64,000 nucleotides of DNA from the NCBI GenBank assembly GCA_019614645.1, contig JABWDB010000001.1:11325501-11389500 (forward strand), read 5' to 3'. Under the pieces are notes generated by a model that was not told the DNA's origin, did not search any database, and was given only the letters and a program-made list of their open reading frames with translations. Source of the stretch: Stratiolaelaps scimitus (taxonomy: Eukaryota > Arthropoda > Arachnida > Mesostigmata > Laelapidae). Of this stretch, positions 27,301 to 36,683 are shown one piece after another. A program made the translations under genes and the position numbers. How positions within the stretch are numbered: position 1 is the first letter of the stretch; each line of letters opens with the position of its first letter.

Positions 27301-29211
27301 GACAAAGAGCCACTCGGGAAGGCACCCTTAGTACTCTTGCTACTAGCTATACAACATAAAACATTGTCAAATAGGTCTTAGACCGTATTTAGCAAAGGGG
27401 TGTCTAGCGGATGCGCATGAATATCACGTTTGCCTTTCTACTGTATGGTTTTGGGGCAACATGCCTGCCCACAGTCACTCATTCGTTCGAGTGGAGCGAC
27501 TCTGAATGTGGTAAAACTTGTCGTCCTTTGACTGACAAAAAATTAATAATAAATAACCCAGTTCCGGATGGCAGCTGTGTAGTCTGAAACCATTTTTGAT
27601 GCAGCTCAATCTTTTCGTACTAATGATCGTAGCATAAATAATTTTTACCTGCACGTTCACTGGTTGAACGAGCTCGCTTCCAGACGCTTCGCGCCAACGG
27701 GACGTAATGGCAACTTGGCAACGGTGGTCTGTATACGGCGCTTTATGTATGCCGAGCTTTTTCCTGCCTTTGACTTGTTCGGGCGGGACTTCGCTTTTTC
27801 CCTTGAGATGCCTCAAAACGGGGAATCTCTTTAGTTTTAGCGAACAAAGACCCTGATGAAATGTACGTACAAGCAGCCGCACTTCCCATATATTTGTACA
27901 TATATATATATATTTTGCAACTTACAGCGAATTACTTTATTGTATGGCAGTGGCTGCTTTATATTATACATGTATCGATTAGCTAAACCAAAATTATACC
28001 CAGGAATTACAATAGTATATATTCTTGAGGTTTGCTTTCTTACATTAGGCCGCGCTACGGATGTATGTTTCCTAACACGCGGACGTATATTCCGTTTCTG
28101 AGCGTTCAGAGTGTCGGGCGCGATGACCCCGAAGCTGTGTGGTGCCACTCTCCTAAGGATGGTCCATATTCCCGGTAATGACTGGCATGTTCTTGGACAA
28201 TCCAGGCGTTAGACGCGCAATACTCACCAATACTTGTGCGAAGCGTACTTTGATTTTCCTCGATCGCTTCCGTAGCCAAGGATGCACATACCTGCGCAGA
28301 GTAGCTCCTCCCCGCATCTATACACCAAGACGGTTTTCCAGGCAGCCAAACACAGCCTGGGAGCCAAACAGGGGTTCGGACGGAGCTTTTGATCAGCCGC
28401 TCGCTCGTGTGTAGAGACAACACAGCAAACGGCATCTGCTCCTGCAGCGACCCGCGGCCCCTTGTCACTAGTCCACCAATTCCATATTTAACCATTCATA
28501 TCATCCACCAAGCTTGATCGTTGCTGTGTGGATGTCCGAAGAGCACTCGGATGTTACTGCATCCTAGGTGGTGCCCAACTTGCTTCGGCGTGAATAAAAT
28601 CGCATTGTTGTCCACAACCGTACCAAAATCTCTGAAGGAACGTTGCCTAATCTCAAGCGAACTAACTGCGTCATCGGAAATTGCTTCGAGCCGGAATGAG
28701 CTCGCAAAGCGGGTGCAGTGATCGGCAATAGCTAACGTGTGGAAAGCTTCTCTCCCAGGGATTTTTAAGAGGTCCATGAAATCGATGCCTACCTTCCTAC
28801 CGGCTCATCGGAGCGGGGACCGATTTGAGCTCTTCCTCCTTGTGGGAACCCCGATCCCACCGCCGCCAGCAATCGTAATTGGCAACGCAATTACTACCGG
28901 CAGTACTTGCAATTTATTGTATGGCATAGACTGCCTTATATTCAATTCGCAATGTGTAGGTGGTGGTATTGAAAGACGTACTGGGTTGAGGGGTATTCAC
29001 GAGCCCGTTGTGGGGGACCAACATTCAGAGGACTGCGACGGTGGAGCCTCGTCGGCCATCCAAAGATAGGTCTTGCAGAAGCAAGGTTCCTGCGCATCTG
29101 ACATTCATGGCTCATATATAACAATATCTATCTGAACGGAAATCATACCTAGGAATTATAACATTACATTATTATTACGGCTTGTATTTTCTATATATTT
29201 ATATATCTAAT

Positions 29212-29278
<67 letters not shown>

Positions 29279-29971
29279 TAAATGAGATGCAATGCACTGC
29301 AATATTAGTATTTAAACTGGGCCGAGTTGCTTTGCCAATGCTCGTAGAGATATTGCTCTATATCGTAGCAGCACTTTGAGGATGATGTTATCCCTGTGTT
29401 TGTTTGGATACCCTTGCCAAAATGTTGTCACTACGGATTTGCCACGAAGCCAAGAGTGCTTGCGGCCAATATCGAGAAGAGTTTAACTCAACTTATGATT
29501 TTCGTACGCTCGGCAACATCGCAGACGGCTTTCGCCGACCGCACTCGATTGTCGCTTTCACCCGCTGAGAATTTCGAGTATAATCCGAAAATATGAAATC
29601 GTGCGTCATAAGCAAACAGCTATGCGCTAATACGTGCATTATGCACCCAGCTGCGCTATTTACGCCAGCGTGCGTTTGATTGCCATCACAATATGCCCTA
29701 TAAAATCTATCAGTCTCCTATGTATTTTTACCCGATTGCCATAGATATTGTTGCTCTATTTCGTTAATATTTCGTTTGTTAGACTCGCAAAGATCTTTTC
29801 TGTTAGTTATTATTGACATCATTAGAGATACCGCAGAGAGATACCGCTTGAGTCTAAGCTTTAATATGAATATTTACCTGAGTACATTGTTCAATTCGTT
29901 CATCGTCTATTTGACAGGCGCCTACTTCCACCACAACCTCAACAACCTCAACAACGACGACGACGACGACG

Positions 29972-30002
<31 letters not shown>

Positions 30003-32354
30003 CGACCCCGAAACCAACAACTACTTCTACGACGACAACGAGGCGTGTTCAGCCTCCGCTGCAGGAGCCGCCGAAAGACCCTGTAATGGAGTCGGGAGAT
30101 TCCTCCTCTTTTCTGGGCTTACCTATGATGCAGAGACGATTCAGTCCGGTTCCCGTCTATGTAAGGGATCGAAGGTCGCTGGACGCATCATCTGGTTGGG
30201 TTGTTTCAAGAAAGAAGCGATCGGTCGACATCCCTGGGCTACCCCCAGTCTCGGCTCTTCATGGTTCAGGTGTAACTGGTAACGACTCAGAAGTACCAAC
30301 ATCAGTCGCTCAGTTGACGACCACGAGCAGTCCCAACCAGTTGATCGAGGTTCCTGGCCTGCCGCCCGCCAAGGATATCCGTCCGAAGATGACGTTCGTA
30401 ACAGAGGGCACAGAGAACTCAACCGATTCAGGCATAACCGGTAATGAGACGTCGGTGGTAGATGACATTTCCGCTCCCCCAAGGCAAGGGACAACAGTTG
30501 GAGCTTCTTCCGCATTGCCTATACAGCAGGATACGAAGAAATCGGCGGAAGTGGATTATTCCCTCGGTGAAGGCAATAATCAAACCAAAAAAGATCGCAA
30601 TATCGGCAGCCGCAGACGGCGAGCTGCTCGAAAAAGACGGGCACCGAACGATCCCTCATCTACCTCGACAACATCAGTCTCTCCTGCTGTTCCTGCCGAA
30701 AACAATCAATCAGGCAACTCAAGTGATCAAGTGATGGCAAACAAATGGGACCCAAAAAAATGCCCATTATTCGTAAACATAAGTGACATTCCAGCGGAGC
30801 TGCCCAAAGCTGTTCAAGAGGCTATACGTAACTCAAAAATTGCACAGAACAGAGCAGTCGAAGCGACCTGCGTGGCTCTTGGCGGGTACACTTCGCCTGC
30901 TCATATGTATGAAAACGATGTCGACAACAAGACAGATGGAGCGACAGATACCACGAGAGCATCGCAGGGGCCTGCAGGTGAGGGTGATGTGAAGGATAAG
31001 GTCGGCGACGACGAACAGGGCTCGAATATGCAGAATGATTGCCCCGGATTAGTGGATATCGCTAAGACGATAAGCGGACTTCCTAAAGCCGCCGCCGATC
31101 CGATTCGTAAAGCATTAGAAGTTAGCAACGAGAACGTTCTTCGTGGTTGTAACATGGCAAAAAAACAAACTGGAAAGCCAGTTTCGAAAGGTGCTTTGGA
31201 GGAAGAAATGAGTGAAAATACCGAGGTGAGTATCGGACAGCAGAAGCAGAACGCCTCAGACAAAGAAACGCCGGAGCAAATTGTGCAACGCATTATAGCT
31301 GAGGCCGAAAAGCAGGCCGAGGATGCGAGAAAACAGGCAGAAGAAATACAGAAGCAGGCGGAGCAGGCCGCAAACGATGCACTCGAGAAGGCTCAGCAGG
31401 CGGCGGACGACGCCAAGGCCAAAGCAGATGAGGCACAAGCGCTCGCAGAGGCAGCACTAGAAGAGGCGGGACAGGATGACCAAAATGATGACGATCAAGC
31501 TGGTCAGGACGAAGACAAAGGTGGAGTTGTAGAGGAGGCCGCAAAGGTCGCTGCCGATGAAGCAGAAGATGCCGCTGAGGACGCAAAGTCAAATGCAGAA
31601 GAGGTGGCGGAAAACGCCATAGCGGAAGAGGAACGAACTGCCGAAAAGGCAAAACAGGATGCTGAACAAGCTGTAAAAGATATCGAAGACACCGCTCAAG
31701 CTCTTCAGGATGAATCTGAAACTGCTGCAGATGGTGCACAAGAAGGTAATGATATTGTCAACAGTGTAAAGGATGAGATCGCTAAAATGGTGGAGGAAGG
31801 CAAGCGAGCAGCAGCAGAGGCTGCCAAGGCTTCTCAGGACGCCGTTGACAAGGCAAAAGAAGAACTACGCAGCCTAAAAGAGGAGATTCGTAACTACACA
31901 GCGTATGCAAGAGCGAATCACATCAACGACGATGACACGATCGAAGATGGTAGCAAGCGGAGGTTGAGCAGTGCTGGTGAAAGTAGCCGGTCCACCACGC
32001 AGGGTGAGAAAATTTATTTTATACTTTTTCTGCTTATATTTGCTATAATTAGTTTTCAATCTAGTTTGCACTTACCTATCGGTCTGAGGACCCGCAGTGC
32101 ATTCCGATCATATGTAGCGCTCCGCACACGAAAACTCGATCAAGTATATATATTATAAATAATCTCCTCTTTATAATATATATATATATATATTATAATA
32201 TATATTATAAAAGAGGAGATTCGTAACTACACAGCGTATGCAAGAGCGAATCACATCAACGACGATGACACGATCGAAGATGGTAGCAAGCGGAGGTTCT
32301 CCTCTTTTATAATATATATTATAATATATACGAATCTCCTATTTTATAATATAT

Positions 32355-32386
<32 letters not shown>

Positions 32387-33948
32387 TTCTAATAAATATT
32401 GGGCCACAACGTTTCGCCCACTTCTACTGGCCAGCTGCGCGCTCGGAGCTGTATACTGCGCCAAAGGTTTTCGGGCTGACTTTCAGCCAACGTTTAACGT
32501 CCACGGTACTGCTTTTTAGCATGTACTGTTTTTGTATTCAAGGGGTTCGAAGACCTTCCGTTCTGGCTTCTCGTACGGGTATCCTTTTCGATACCCCTGA
32601 GACCAGAAGTACAAACGGTGACGCCGAGACCCCACTCTGTTTACGACTGCCCCCTGTTTAGGGGATCTGGCCCATCTGGCTGTCCCTCATGGCTCTCCGG
32701 CAAGTGGTCCCGGTGGTTGACTTTGCGGCGATGTGACCGTACTCTCCAGCCTGCCTTAGTTAGCGATTTGGTCTGAAGGGACTGGTCTCCGTATACCTGG
32801 CCTCATCCCTGATCTTCTGCATTTAGGCCGATGTCGGCCGGACAAATGCTAGTTGGTTTCGATGATATTGTGGCTTCGGCCGCTCCCGCAGGTTTAGCAT
32901 TGTTTGTCTCTGTCACCAAATCATGAAGAATATGGTCGCTTGCCGGAAACTAACTACATATACAATACATTGGAGGGGGGCATTACGCAGACTAACCGGT
33001 AGCTATTTATAGAATTTGTATATATATATATATAGAGAGAAAGAGAGAGAGAGAGAACAAGTGCTGCTTGAGCTGTCAGCCTGTTTTTCCCTAACTATAG
33101 ACTTATTGTACGTCATATTCAATTGTGAAGCTACTTTTGGCTTTCTTGTTATATTCTGCTGCTATCCATACTATATAGTAAGGGTGTTTGAAATGTTTCT
33201 CCTACGTTCCTTGGACAAATGACAGCGCAGTTTGCGAGAAACGTATTGTATGCGATCCTGACGTGACTGTACAGTGTACCGAGCAAAACATGTATCCTTA
33301 TACTTGACAACATTGCTATTTCACGCCCTGTAACACGACTATTTCTCATTCACCACAGATACATTTGACGCAATCTAGGGAAAGTTTTCCGACATTGACA
33401 CCCTGTGTCTGGTCTATCCAGGTTCTCCTCTCAGACAATTCTGGCCAGATTCTTTCGGCTTCGACCTGTCAATACCAGGACTCCCCGACACAAGGCGCTC
33501 CCGTCGTTGTGGTGTACGATCGCGACTTGTCATCCATGTAGACATGATCGGCTACATTCCGATTAAATCTATAACATCTTGTTCCTTTTCGCGACAGCTT
33601 AGACGCAGAATAAATAGGGTGCGCTCTCCGCCGCCACTGGCGTCCTCATACGCGCTCAATGTCCCCCTCGGTGAAATCTTGAGTGACTGTACTGTACGCT
33701 GGGGACCAGGACACTGCCGCTCCTATGCTGCCAGATTTGATCGGAAATTGAGATTGTTACGATTGTTAAAGCTGATTATGTTAATCGTGTTTTCAGGACA
33801 GCCGAAGATCTTGTCGTTCTTCGTTCCTCGCAAATCAGGTGGCGGATATACGGCACCGCCTGAGTGGAAGAAATACTCCGGAAACCGCGTTCACGATCAT
33901 AGATCTGACGAGCTGGAAGACCTTGATGTCGTGGCACACCACAGATAA
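14126..33948 (+). CDS. Secreted mucin-like coiled-coil protein, family unknown (exons 14126-14135, 17184-18001, 29918-32003, 33422-33948)
   Basis: I assembled this gene from four exons whose phases agree at every junction: 10 nt, 818 nt, 2,086 nt and 527 nt, giving about 1,146 residues. In order the product has: a signal peptide; a Ser/Thr/Asn/Gly-rich region with about 13 N-glycosylation sequons; a poly-Thr tract; a segment with RKKR and RRRR-type dibasic sites and PGLP motifs; two 37-residue modules each bounded by cysteines; an Ala/Glu/Lys/Gln coiled coil of about 200 residues; and a basic tail with a further PGLP motif. This architecture suggests an extracellular, glycosylated, convertase-processed filamentous or matrix protein. 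I recognise no enzyme domain and cannot name the family. Exons 2 and 3 are very secure. The start exon rests on perfect phase and on the signal peptide it creates. The interior of exon 4 may hide one more intron. Confidence 0.72.
14136..17183 (+). other. Intron 1 of the coiled-coil gene (GC- and pyrimidine-rich)
   Basis: This interval runs from the donor after the start exon to the acceptor TTTCTTTGCAG at 17,173-17,183. It includes GC-rich stretches (15.2-15.7 kb and 16.5-16.9 kb), a GA-rich block at 15.80-15.86 kb and CGG repeats at about 16.79 kb. Several open frames occur, one running without stop into exon 2 from 16,919, but none looks like protein. The composition would fit an internal promoter or regulatory segment. 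Confidence 0.5.
17184..18001 (+). CDS. Exon 2: signal peptide core and N-glycosylated mucin-like domain
   Basis: The exon follows a strong polypyrimidine tract and CAG, and ends LTE before the donor GTAAGC, in phase 0. After the predicted cleavage at GLA-QRQ, about 110 residues are rich in Ser, Thr, Gly and Asn. A more ordered block follows: a hydrophobic strand (HHHLIFYIKI), a charged helix (EEPELKEMEKLFMNEQL), and a second strand (LRLHFEIENGTLI). It ends in an acidic stretch. About 13 N-x-S/T sequons are spread through the exon, so the product is surely meant for the secretory pathway. The ordered block recalls a small SEA-like fold by its strand and helix order only. Confidence 0.85.
19791..19987. 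mobile_element. Palindromic MITE-like element (197 bp)
   Basis: The first 65 or so bases return as an imperfect reverse complement at the end (about 19,922-19,987). Both arms start GCTACATTCGAGAGGCGCTG and share GTGAATTGCGC and GGGTTAATACTACA. The central 60 bases are unique and non-coding. Long terminal inverted repeats around a small core are the mark of a miniature inverted-repeat transposable element. I could not fix a target-site duplication, so the superfamily is open. Confidence 0.75.
22816..22880 (+). repeat. tRNA-like fragment, probable SINE or tRNA pseudogene
   Basis: GATGTGGCCGCCTGGTTAAG resembles the 5' half and A box of a tRNA-Ser/Leu gene (usual form TGGCCGAGTGG). No B box or 3' half that could close the cloverleaf follows, so it is not a working tRNA. 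A SINE head or pseudogene fits best. Confidence 0.35.
24322..24350 (+). repeat. (CT)n microsatellite
   Basis: About 14 uninterrupted CT units inside intron 2, followed by a degenerate CT tract. Confidence 0.9.
25151..25208 (+). repeat. Dispersed repeat, copy 2 (GGCTGAC family)
   Basis: TTTTCCGGGCTGACTTACAG, then CGTCTACGGTACTGCTTTTA, closely matches 32,468-32,522 and less closely 10,328-10,385. A non-coding transposable element is likely. Confidence 0.6.
27475..29124 (-). mobile_element. Decayed Ty3/gypsy retrotransposon, integrase and downstream pol
   Basis: The minus strand between about 28,777 and 28,106 reads as retroviral-type integrase core in broken frames: an aspartate followed by HCTRF, an FRDFG block, and a late segment ending HPHSNDQA. 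Downstream frames to about 27,475 look like the basic tail of pol. Several stops and at least one frameshift separate the pieces, so the element is inactive. Weakly similar sequence near 27,940-28,015 and 28,915-29,150 (TTGTATGGCA, AGGAATTA) could be the remains of flanking repeats. The element lies antisense within intron 2 of the coiled-coil gene. Confidence 0.6.
29209..29280. repeat. Long (TA)n microsatellite
   Basis: About 70 bases of TA repeat with a few TG/CA interruptions, 640 bases upstream of the exon 3 acceptor. Confidence 0.9.
29918..32003 (+). CDS. Exon 3: poly-Thr, PGLP motifs, twin two-Cys modules, coiled coil
   Basis: The exon opens in phase 0 with about 30 Thr/Ser codons encoded largely by (ACG)6(ACA)10. 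Next come SRKKRSVDIPGLPPVS and LIEVPGLPPAKD, then a basic cluster (RRRRAARKRR). Two modules follow at 30,761-30,871 and 31,040-31,150; each runs exactly 37 residues from cysteine to cysteine and shares CPxxV, LPKA and IR. From about 31,260 to 31,910 the sequence is almost entirely Ala, Glu, Lys, Gln and Asp in a heptad-compatible pattern, broken by a short acidic DDQNDDDQ loop. The exon ends at a GTGAGA donor and carries one base over. An unspliced read-through stops at 32,158. Confidence 0.88.
30761..31150 (+). other. Tandem two-cysteine modules within exon 3
   Basis: Module A starts CPLFVNISDIPAELPKA and module B starts CPGLVDIAKTISGLPKA. Both end in a cysteine 37 residues from the first without any gap, with about 13 identical positions. 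They are separated by an acidic linker of about 56 residues. The equal spacing suggests a disulfide-closed helical hairpin duplicated within the gene. Confidence 0.8.
32160..32390. repeat. Perfect 90-bp duplication of exon 3 sequence inside TA quasi-palindromes
   Basis: Bases 32,209-32,298 are identical to 31,876-31,965 of the coding exon at all 90 positions. The copy is bracketed by three alternately oriented copies of a TCTCCTCTTTTATAATATAT-type arm. The arms themselves contain the reverse complement of exon bases (AGGAGATTCG). Confidence 0.9.
32468..32522 (+). repeat. Dispersed repeat, copy 3 (GGCTGAC family)
   Basis: TTTTCGGGCTGACTTTCAGC, then CGTCCACGGTACTGCTTTTT, matches the 25.15-kb copy at most positions. 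The sequence after it (to about 32.9 kb) may belong to the same element. Confidence 0.6.
33018..33056 (+). repeat. Compound (TA)n(GA)n microsatellite
   Basis: TA run passing directly into GA run, in the same strand order as at 5.07 kb and 43.23 kb. Confidence 0.9.
33422..33948 (+). CDS. Exon 4: C-terminal region with third PGLP motif
   Basis: The acceptor TCTATCCAG joins the single base left by exon 3 and opens a 174-codon frame ending TAA at 33,946. It reads DSFGFDLSIPGLPDTRRSRR, which repeats the PGLP-plus-basic pattern of exon 3 and shows that the frame is real. The end is polar and acidic (RSDELEDLDVVAHHR). The middle (about 33,510-33,797) looks less protein-like, and TTTTCAG at about 33,792-33,798 could be an acceptor for a separate last exon with matching phase, using a donor at about 33,506 or near 33,670. 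A rival acceptor at 33,358 would instead end the protein after a few residues. Confidence 0.6.
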
Positions 33949-34533
33949 AACGGCGCTAAAGGGAGTCGGCGTTGGAGGCGGGCGACCTTTTGAAAGATCG
34001 AGATACGTTTATATGCCATATTGTAACTGCTCGGCTATCGGTGGAAAGTCGCCAGCCACTTAGACGATCACGACAGGGGGTCTGTGCATATCCATTGGAA
34101 GCTTCGAAGCTTCTCAGTAGGTGTGTGTGTGTGTGTGTGAATGGGTCTATGCATGACATGCATAGGTCCATGGGTGAATGTTAATGTTTTTATAAATGCT
34201 CTATACTTCATTTAATTACCACGCAAAAATCACACAAACGTTCGAATCAGTTAATGCTATACTCAACAAATTCAATGACGATATAACCAGATAGAGGTTT
34301 CAACAGCTGTGCAGTACAAAAATAGGTTCAGTTTGTTGAATGACTATTGTAACCTCTGCTATACTTTGTTACTTATTAGATGTCAATATTATTAACCGCA
34401 TGATACTTCTATTGTGCAACGCATCAGTGACTAAATGGCCTCATAAATCTTACGTGAACAAACAGGATGTTATCGAACGTTTTCACAAGAACAAATGCAG
34501 TGAATTCTCGTGATATCGCAACAATAATTACTC

Positions 34534-34539
34534 AATAAA
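34534..34539 (+). promoter_or_regulatory. Possible polyadenylation signal of the coiled-coil gene
   Basis: The first clear AATAAA downstream of the stop codon, about 590 bases on, in an A/T-rich stretch. No other evidence fixes the mRNA end. Confidence 0.3.
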
Positions 34540-34739
34540 TGGAAATAAGTTGAAAAAGTAGTAGCAAGTTGGAATGTTGAAGTAAATTATTGTTACTCGA
34601 CACGAAGTCGATTGTTAACTTTTTCTTGCTGGGAAAATACTCTTTTGTATATCTCTATAACAAGATCGTTCAGAATCGTTATGTGTACTCGTACTTAACG
34701 CGGGTAACGCATCTATCAAAGTCATAGCCGTCGGCTGTA

Positions 34740-36270
34740 TCTTGTTTCTGTGTCCACCTTTCATTTAGCTGCTTTGAAGGTAAGTGCGTACGTTACCCAA
34801 ATAAGCCATTGCCTTCTTCTTTGCGTCGGGCTGACCTTGGGGTCGTTCAGTCGCCCGATCAGACTCGGGGGGTCAAATGCGACCCGTGTTTATACCGGCT
34901 GACTGTGTGCGATCGCCATCCATCACGTGACGGTCGCCTTGACGGAGGGTGTGAAGTGAACAAGGACTTGGGACCCTGCGCCAGCCAATGTTGGTGCAAT
35001 GACGGCCACGATAGCGGGTGCTCCGGTCTAACCGACTGGCTGGGTGACTGTCCTCCTATCTGGGCTATGGGTTGGTTCTCTCGCTTGGGCACAAAATCAC
35101 AAATGCAGAGAAAACATTCGTAAACTTCGCCTGAACGAAGCTTGGCGGATTCGTCTTTTCCTGTCCAAGTCTCTTACCCAGCTGCGGGTGGGTGTTCGTT
35201 TTCGACTATGTGAGTCCTTCTCATTTCTGCCCGCCGGTCTGCCTCGGCTTCTGCGCCTGTGTACGCGGATCTTCGCGTTCTCTCTCTATCTATCTCTCCA
35301 CCTCTATCCTTCTGTCTCTCGTTCGCTGTCGTGTTTAGGGTATACTCTTCCCGATGCCTCGAGATATATCGTCGTTCTAGTCGAAGTCTCGCCGCTGTCG
35401 GGCAGGAGGAGGAAACGCTGGTAGAGGCCGAGCGTTTCTTGGACCTAGAGACGGGGGAAGGGAGGCAAGCAGGCCGTCAGGCAGGCCACCGAGCGTTCGG
35501 GCAACTTGGGGATTCTCATCCTATCGTCCTACTCGCACGCATGCTGCTGCTCACTGCGAATTCTATGCTGAATCGCCGTCGGCAAACGGCGTCGGCGCCA
35601 GTCACGAGGCAGCACATAGCGTCTAGTGGATAGCGTGGCGCTAGAGGCAGCGGCAGCAGCCAAGCAAGCAAGGAAGCGCCAGTAGAGGCTCAATCTAAAT
35701 TGTGCGCATGAGCAGTCTAAAAAATGCAAGATGGCCCGAGCAAGCCATCGGACTCGCTGCATACCCCCCCCCCCTTTGGGTCTGCCATGGCGCTATTTCT
35801 TCTCTCCTTCCCCTTCGCTAGTTGGTGTTGGGGTTCCGCACAACGAACTCAGCGTCCTGGTGCGATCCTCGATCGACAAGCCTCGAGCCAATGTGCTCGA
35901 GGAGCTGGCCTTGCGGATCCCGAGGAACCCGAATAGGGTATTATCCTATACGTGTACAGCCAAATACAAAAAAGGCCCACGATAGCATATGCATCTTCTA
36001 GCTATCTTTCTATCGAGATAGATCTAGCTAGCGCTTTAGCTATGATTGTAGGGTTGGATGCCGTTTTCTTGCCCCGTGAATTCGGCGGACTGGGCTGTCC
36101 AGCAAGGTTGGTAAATAAAGCTTGCTTACAAGGCGCGGCTGAAAGATTGGTTGCCGCAGCGCAGCAGGCGGCACAACAAGAGCAGCAATATCATGATACA
36201 CTGCGCCGAAAGCCGAACGACTGCCCCGTGTGTGCATCAACAAATGATTGGCGGCTGTATTAGTTCGGAT
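34740..36270 (+). other. GC-richer island with a consensus splice donor; possible 5' exon or promoter
   Basis: After an A/T-rich stretch, base composition changes at about 34.7 kb. A very good donor (TTTGAAG then GTAAGTGC) lies at about 34,780, as expected for a non-coding first exon. CT-rich and GC-rich sequence follows to about 35.9 kb. At 36,116-36,262 an open frame rich in Ala and Gln (AAERLVAAAQQAAQQEQQ) ends in a PNDCPVC segment and a stop. I cannot join these into a gene, and no downstream coding exon was found. Confidence 0.25.
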
Positions 36271-36683
36271 CGGGGTTCGGATATGTACGTCTTGATCTTG
36301 TGAAATGGGCGGAAAATGTATGAGATCAAAAATAAAATATGATGAATGTCACGGACCGGAGTTAGTTGAGTGTCAGCCATTCTTCGAATTGCAATATATA
36401 TATTTAGGTTGAGTATAGCTTTTTGTTGTCCTACTTATTTTGCTGTTCTATTTACTTTGATGTTAATCCGTATAGCACTGCCGTGAAATACTATCGCTGA
36501 GACAACAGGAGGTCCTGCAGGTGTAGGAGAAACGAACTAATAAGCGTACATGCAAAAAAATTACCACAATATACGTTTTTACTCAATTTCCTGTGCATGT
36601 ATTAGAGAGATGAACCTGCTGAAGTATTCGAGCTCCGTATTGCCAAATCAAGTGTACGTAGCCACATTGTAACTTGTGTCTAA

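Larger units (their letters stand above)
18002..29917 (+). other. Intron 2 (11.9 kb), transposon-rich
   Basis: The intron is bounded by GTAAGC at 18,002 and TTGACAG at 29,911-29,917. It contains the palindromic element at 19.8 kb, a tRNA-like fragment at 22.8 kb, a CT microsatellite at 24.32 kb, a dispersed-repeat copy at 25.15 kb, a Ty3/gypsy relic at 27.5-29.1 kb and a long TA run at 29.21 kb. I looked for additional exons in frame and found none that I trust. Confidence 0.7.
32004..33421 (+). other. Intron 3 of the coiled-coil gene
   Basis: Bounded by GTGAGA and TCTATCCAG. It contains a copied 90-bp coding segment with TA palindromes (32.16-32.39 kb), a dispersed repeat (32.47 kb), and a TA/GA microsatellite (33.02 kb). 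The first 155 bases stay open in the frame of exon 3 and would add a hydrophobic segment if retained. Confidence 0.6.

Noticed and set aside
29776..30282. Frame with a poly-Asp/poly-Asn tract
   Set aside because: It is a shifted reading of the ACG/ACA repeat in exon 3. The Thr frame continues for 690 more codons and fits the splice phase; this one does not.
31293..31739. Minus-strand Leu/Pro/His-rich frame
   Set aside because: Antisense shadow of the Ala/Glu/Lys coiled coil.
33359..33380. Alternative last exon of the coiled-coil gene after CACCACAG
   Set aside because: Phase fits but it would add only six residues before a stop, whereas the acceptor at 33,421 recovers a PGLP motif shared with exon 3.
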